DNA of 64,000 nt. It comes from an uncultured Desulfovibrio sp. Its GTDB lineage: Bacteria > Desulfobacterota > Desulfovibrionia > Desulfovibrionales > Desulfovibrionaceae. The notes under the pieces were generated by a model that had not been told where the DNA came from, did no database searches, and worked only from the letters and a program-made list of their open reading frames with translations. The stretch is taken from assembly GCA_910587035.1 (NCBI GenBank), contig CAJUMQ010000004.1:1-64000 (forward strand), read 5' to 3'. Position 1 is the stretch's first letter. The number at the start of each line of letters is the position of its first letter. The position numbers and the translations under genes were made by a program. Shown here piece after piece: positions 60,957-64,000 of the stretch.

Positions 60957-62786
60957 ATGCGGAATTTAAAAACCGGCTACCAGTATGACAGCCGGCAACG
61001 GCTATGGAAAAGACAGGATGCCAAAGCCTTTGCCTATAGCGATGGCGCCGAGAAATATCTTCTGGATGCCCTCAAAAACGTTTCTGACAAATCCGTCTTT
61101 TCCAGTGAGCTGACCCCCCTGCTCAGGGATTGGGCAAGCACCTATCATCTGTCCAGCGCCAGAGCAAATCTGCTGCGTCCTTTTGCTGGGAATCTTCTGT
61201 CAGGAGCTTCTGTTCTGGAGCTTGGCTGCGGCTGTGGCGGAGTCACAAGATTTCTTGGGGAGACCGCCGACGAGGTTCTGGCTGTTGAAGGCTCAAGCTC
61301 CCGGGGCATGGTAGCGGCCGAGCGCTGCGCGGATCTGGACAATGTTACCGTTGTGGTGGACAGAATACAGGACTTGCCACAAGAAATTGGCAGGTTCGAT
61401 GTGGTCACCCTCATCGGCGTGTTGGAATATGCCGCCAAATTTGATCTGACCCCGGTCGGGCTGCTGGGCATTGCGCGCAGATTTCTGAAGGAAGATGGCG
61501 CCCTGATCCTTGCTCTGGAAAACCGGCTGGGACTGAAATATCTTGCAGGTGTGCCTGAAGATCATCTTTGCACATCATGGAGTGGCGTAACAGGCGCCTA
61601 CAGGCAAAATGGCGTGACCACATGGAGCAGACGGGAATTGCGGCAGCTTTTGCGCGAAGCCGGCTTTGAGACGCATGAACAGTTTGTGCCAGTGCCAGAC
61701 TACAAGCTGCCAACCACTGTAATCACCGAGGCCGGCCTCGACAGCGACTGTGCCGGCTTCAATCCGGCCCCACTACTGGCTGGCAGACAGAGACCTTTTG
61801 AAAAGGCCCCCCTGTTCAATCTGCCCGCAGCCTGGGAAAGTGTGGTGCAAGCCGGACTCCTGCCGGAGCTGGCGGACTCCCTATGCTTTGTTGCAAGGCC
61901 GCATGCTGGCCAGCAAGCCAATAAGGAAGCAATCCTGGCCGAACATTATGGCAATCCTGTCCACCAAAAAAGGCAGTTCGCCAAAATAACAAGCTTTGTG
62001 AAAAACGGATCGGAAATCCAGGTAAGGAGAAAAAAATTTTTTGACATTGGCGGCCGCGCATCACCTGTTTATGAACAAATCATTGAAGATGAGCCCTATT
62101 TTCCCGGCGAGCGCGTGTGCGATCTGGCCAGGCGTGTAGTGACGCGCATAGGCTGGACTACCCTCGAACTGGCGGAATCCCTGCGCCCCTGGGTGGACTT
62201 TATCATCTCAAAGACTTCGCGAGACGGACTCATATCAGGCAGCTTTCTCGATCTTACACCGTTTAATTTGATAGTGGACGGAGAAGGCATTGCCCATCCC
62301 TTTGACCTTGAATGGCATCGCAGCGGATCCCTCCCGGCCAGCTTTCTGCTTGCCAGGGGCATAGTCAACATGCTGCCGGCCCTTGTGCCTGTCTCTGTAC
62401 CGGCGCCGAACACCGCCATTGACTTTGGCAGCATCCTGAAAGGCATTTTCACCCACTTTTCACTGGAATTTGACGAGACGCAAATGGCTGCATTCTGGGA
62501 CGGAGATTCCCTGGAAAAGGCGCTCAATCTGCCGCTTCTTTCCTGGCAGGAAACTCTCCAGCGCTCTCTGGCCGTGAACGTGCACAACTTTACCCCTTTC
62601 TTCCAGCTTGCCGGACAATGCCAGGCCATGGGCCTGCCTCCGGAGCGGGTGCCGGAATACATAACAGCCATGCAAAAGCACATGGCCACCATGCAGTCCC
62701 AGATGAAAGTCATGCAGAGAATGATCGAGCATCTGCAAAAAAAGCAGGGGGTAGAACAGGGGGCCAGCGAGAGGAAACAATCTTGA
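60957..62786 (+). CDS. WbdD-like methyltransferase-kinase-coiled-coil protein
   Basis: 609 residues in three parts. (1) SAM methyltransferase (about 70-240): SVLELGCGCGGVTRFL (86-100), DEVLAVEGSS, RFDVVTLIGVLEY and LKEDGALILALENRLGLKY. (2) A protein-kinase-like fold (about 320-470): an Lys in QFAKITSFVKNGSEIQVRRKKFFD, then SGSFLDLTPFNLIVDGEGIAHPFDLEW, with D432, N437 and D450 as in eukaryotic-like/LPS kinases. (3) A C-terminal helix with Met/Gln heptads (about 560-600: MQKHMATMQSQMKVMQRMIEHLQ). WbdD of E. coli O8/O9a has just this order and caps and measures the O-chain. Sequence identity is unknown, and the function is inference. Confidence 0.6.
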   Translation: MRNLKTGYQYDSRQRLWKRQDAKAFAYSDGAEKYLLDALKNVSDKSVFSSELTPLLRDWASTYHLSSARANLLRPFAGNLLSGASVLELGCGCGGVTRFLGETADEVLAVEGSSSRGMVAAERCADLDNVTVVVDRIQDLPQEIGRFDVVTLIGVLEYAAKFDLTPVGLLGIARRFLKEDGALILALENRLGLKYLAGVPEDHLCTSWSGVTGAYRQNGVTTWSRRELRQLLREAGFETHEQFVPVPDYKLPTTVITEAGLDSDCAGFNPAPLLAGRQRPFEKAPLFNLPAAWESVVQAGLLPELADSLCFVARPHAGQQANKEAILAEHYGNPVHQKRQFAKITSFVKNGSEIQVRRKKFFDIGGRASPVYEQIIEDEPYFPGERVCDLARRVVTRIGWTTLELAESLRPWVDFIISKTSRDGLISGSFLDLTPFNLIVDGEGIAHPFDLEWHRSGSLPASFLLARGIVNMLPALVPVSVPAPNTAIDFGSILKGIFTHFSLEFDETQMAAFWDGDSLEKALNLPLLSWQETLQRSLAVNVHNFTPFFQLAGQCQAMGLPPERVPEYITAMQKHMATMQSQMKVMQRMIEHLQKKQGVEQGASERKQS

Positions 62787-62879
62787 GATTGCCCAGGGGC
62801 ATCATAAGGTCCGCGTGACTGCAGCAATGAGCCATAATTCCTGTCCAGGAATATTCAAAATGAAAATGCCTGGTATCCC

Positions 62880-62918
62880 TCAAGCGATACTTGTCGCAAT
62901 CCCGAACAGGAATTGCGC
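62880..62918 (-). repeat. Dispersed palindromic element, copy D (core, minus strand)
   Basis: On the minus strand GCGCAATTCC-TGTTC-GGGATTGCGAC, followed by AAGTATCGCTTGA, resembles the core of copies A and C (GCGCAATCCC...GGGATTGCGCC, TATTGTCGCTTGA). One stem base pair is changed on one side (AATTCC/GGGATT). It lies in the 221-bp gap between the WbdD-like gene and ogt, in opposite orientation to the other copies. Confidence 0.5.
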
Positions 62919-63007
62919 ACTGCCAGGTGTGGTGTGCGCAAGGCAGAAACCACATTCCCTGCTCTGAAATCTTCGAGCTCTTACAACAGCAAAAACTTTA
63001 CATATCA

Positions 63008-63514
63008 CTATGCTGCGAAGTTTCCTGCAGCCTCTTCAAAACGCAGCAACCGGATTTTCACACCGGCGCCGCCTCCGGAATAGCCGCCCAGTTTGCCATC
63101 AGAGCGCACAACCCGGTGGCAGGGCACAATTAGGCAGATGGGATTGCTGCCAGTGGCATTGCCCACTGCCCTTGCAAGCATGGATATTCCGCTCCCGGAG
63201 ATCATCCTGGCAATTTCACCATATGACACAATGCTGCCGTAAGGTATGCTGGCAATCACGCTCCAGACCTTCCGCTGAAAATCTGTCCCGTCCATCTGCA
63301 GCGGCAATGCGTCCACGGAGGGTTTTTTGCCGCCAAAATAGGCATCGAGCCAGCCAAAGGCCAGCTCAAGGGCCCTGGCATCGGCCCGGGCAGGCGCGCC
63401 GGTATCTGGCCGCGCGGTGTCAGATCCAAAAGTCACGCCGGTTATGCAGCCATTCTGGGCGGAAATGAAGATTCGCCCCAAAGGCGAGTAAAAATAGGCG
63501 CCAGCAACGCTCAT
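63008..63514 (-). CDS. ogt: Methylated-DNA--protein-cysteine methyltransferase
   Basis: 168 residues. The suicide repair protein takes the methyl of O6-methylguanine on Cys132, in IVPCHRVVRSDGKLGGYSGG. The DNA-binding helix (FQRKVWSVIASIPYGSIVSYGEIARMI) and Asn-Pro (GNATGSNP) are present. The N-terminal ribonuclease-like domain is short and weakly kept. ATG 63514 is preferred to the far-upstream open frame because it overlaps the MFS gene's stop by 4 bp (ATGA) and GGGGGAG is just upstream. Confidence 0.93.
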   Translation of the reverse strand: MSVAGAYFYSPLGRIFISAQNGCITGVTFGSDTARPDTGAPARADARALELAFGWLDAYFGGKKPSVDALPLQMDGTDFQRKVWSVIASIPYGSIVSYGEIARMISGSGISMLARAVGNATGSNPICLIVPCHRVVRSDGKLGGYSGGGAGVKIRLLRFEEAAGNFAA

Positions 63515-64000
63515 GACTCCCCCTTTTTTATAATGTACACCCAGGCCACAAGGCATAGTGCGGAAACGGTGAAGGCTATGCCACCCACAGCCATTATGGG
63601 ATTTGGCCAAAAGCCGAGAGTGGCGATGCTCATTGACAGGCTGCCACAAACCAGGCCGCCGCAGTTGATCAGGGAGGCTACAATGCCATTGTCACCCTTA
63701 ATGCTCTGCATGGTCAGGACTGTTGAAGGGGGACGAATGGCGCTGCCGCAAAAGGTGACCGGCAGAAAAAGCAGGGCGAAGGTCCAGGGACCAGCTGTGC
63801 CAGCCAGAAGCACCCCCAGGCCGGCCAGGACCATAATGGCCATTTGCCAGGCAATGCACAGTCTGGCATTGAAATGGCGAAAAACAAATATGTGCGTCAG
63901 GGGACCGAACAGGGAGACGCCGGCATTAAAGGCGAAAAAGATGCTGAAAGCCTGGGCGGAGAGTGCAAATGTATCCTGAAAAATAAAGGTGGAAACAGCC
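63511..64000 (-). CDS. MFS transporter, partial (3' part; Bcr/CflA-like)
   Basis: Open to the right edge, so the N-terminal part is outside the window. The 162 visible residues show five or six membrane segments, including FALSAQAFSIFFAFNAGVSLFG, LCIAWQMAIMVLAGLGVLLAG, FALLFLPVTFCGSAIRPPSTVLTMQSI, GIVASLINCGGLVCGSLSMSI and AVGGIAFTVSALCLVAWVYIIKK. The 'F..Q..FglS...F...FA.Na' and 'lf......G...P......G..aS.......' patterns are of Bcr/CflA drug exporters. The stop overlaps ogt by 4 bp, so the two are cotranscribed. Confidence 0.75.
   Translation of the reverse strand, partial: AVSTFIFQDTFALSAQAFSIFFAFNAGVSLFGPLTHIFVFRHFNARLCIAWQMAIMVLAGLGVLLAGTAGPWTFALLFLPVTFCGSAIRPPSTVLTMQSIKGDNGIVASLINCGGLVCGSLSMSIATLGFWPNPIMAVGGIAFTVSALCLVAWVYIIKKGES

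Overview
The window looks like a chromosomal segment of a motile, Gram-negative, anaerobic sulfate-reducer-like deltaproteobacterium (Desulfovibrionaceae or close kin). I infer this from the gene set and order: truB-rpsO-pnp, tig-clpP-clpX-lon, a class of hook protein and bacterioferritin typical of Desulfovibrio, paired phenylacetate-CoA ligase and ACT protein, nifU-nifS, CbiR, NFACT and tandem PII/DUF1538. No rRNA gene is present, so the assignment is not proven. Most of the window is moderately G+C-rich, but about 1-2450 and 5790-6470 are visibly A+T-rich.

Layout. (1) 1-6470: a surface-polysaccharide cluster on the + strand (glycosyltransferase fragment, methyltransferase, GT10 fucosyltransferase-like enzyme, GDP-sugar epimerase/reductase, PLP 3-dehydratase with His in place of the catalytic Lys, GDP-mannose 4,6-dehydratase, frameshifted methyltransferase). 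Together these could make and transfer a GDP-colitose-type 3,6-dideoxyhexose or GDP-fucose. (2) 6508-12582, - strand: YjfB-like motility protein with a sigma-28 promoter, tandem-PII protein plus DUF1538 transporter, DUF697-like membrane protein, ACT protein plus aryl-CoA ligase, and a beta-hydroxyacid dehydrogenase. (3) 12622-18352: truB, rpsO, a 285-bp palindromic repeat element, pnp and two unknown proteins. (4) 18362-24647, - strand: GNAT, TamB and TamA, the outer-membrane translocation and assembly module. (5) 24735-34113: DsrE-like protein, MFS pump, then a flagellar block (unknown gene plus flgM, two flagellins with an unknown gene between them, bacterioferritin, flgE) whose promoters look like sigma-28 and sigma-54 and whose flagellin leaders carry GGA-loop hairpins over the ribosome-binding site. 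(6) 34202-40641: M16C peptidase, CbiR, DHH phosphoesterase and NFACT protein. (7) 40835-48631, - strand: PfkB kinase, ilvB-ilvN, DUF465, YggT, HAD hydrolase, unknown, sugar MFS and glucokinase. (8) 48949-56249: thiouridylase-like enzyme, tRNA-Leu(UAG) and the protein-quality operon tig-clpP-clpX-lon. (9) 56259-64000: DUF3175, a degenerate carbamoyltransferase, metA (acetyl-type) behind a structured leader, nifU-nifS, a WbdD-like methyltransferase/kinase/coiled-coil protein, ogt and a truncated MFS gene.

Most notable: a dispersed intergenic palindromic element with at least four partial or full copies (13943, 40672, 48857, 62880), the flagellar regulatory signals, the WbdD-like three-part protein far from the sugar cluster, the carbamoyltransferase that has lost its substrate motifs, and the matched internal duplication of a transporter and its PII-type partner. 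No CRISPR array, integrase, transposase or prophage gene was seen.
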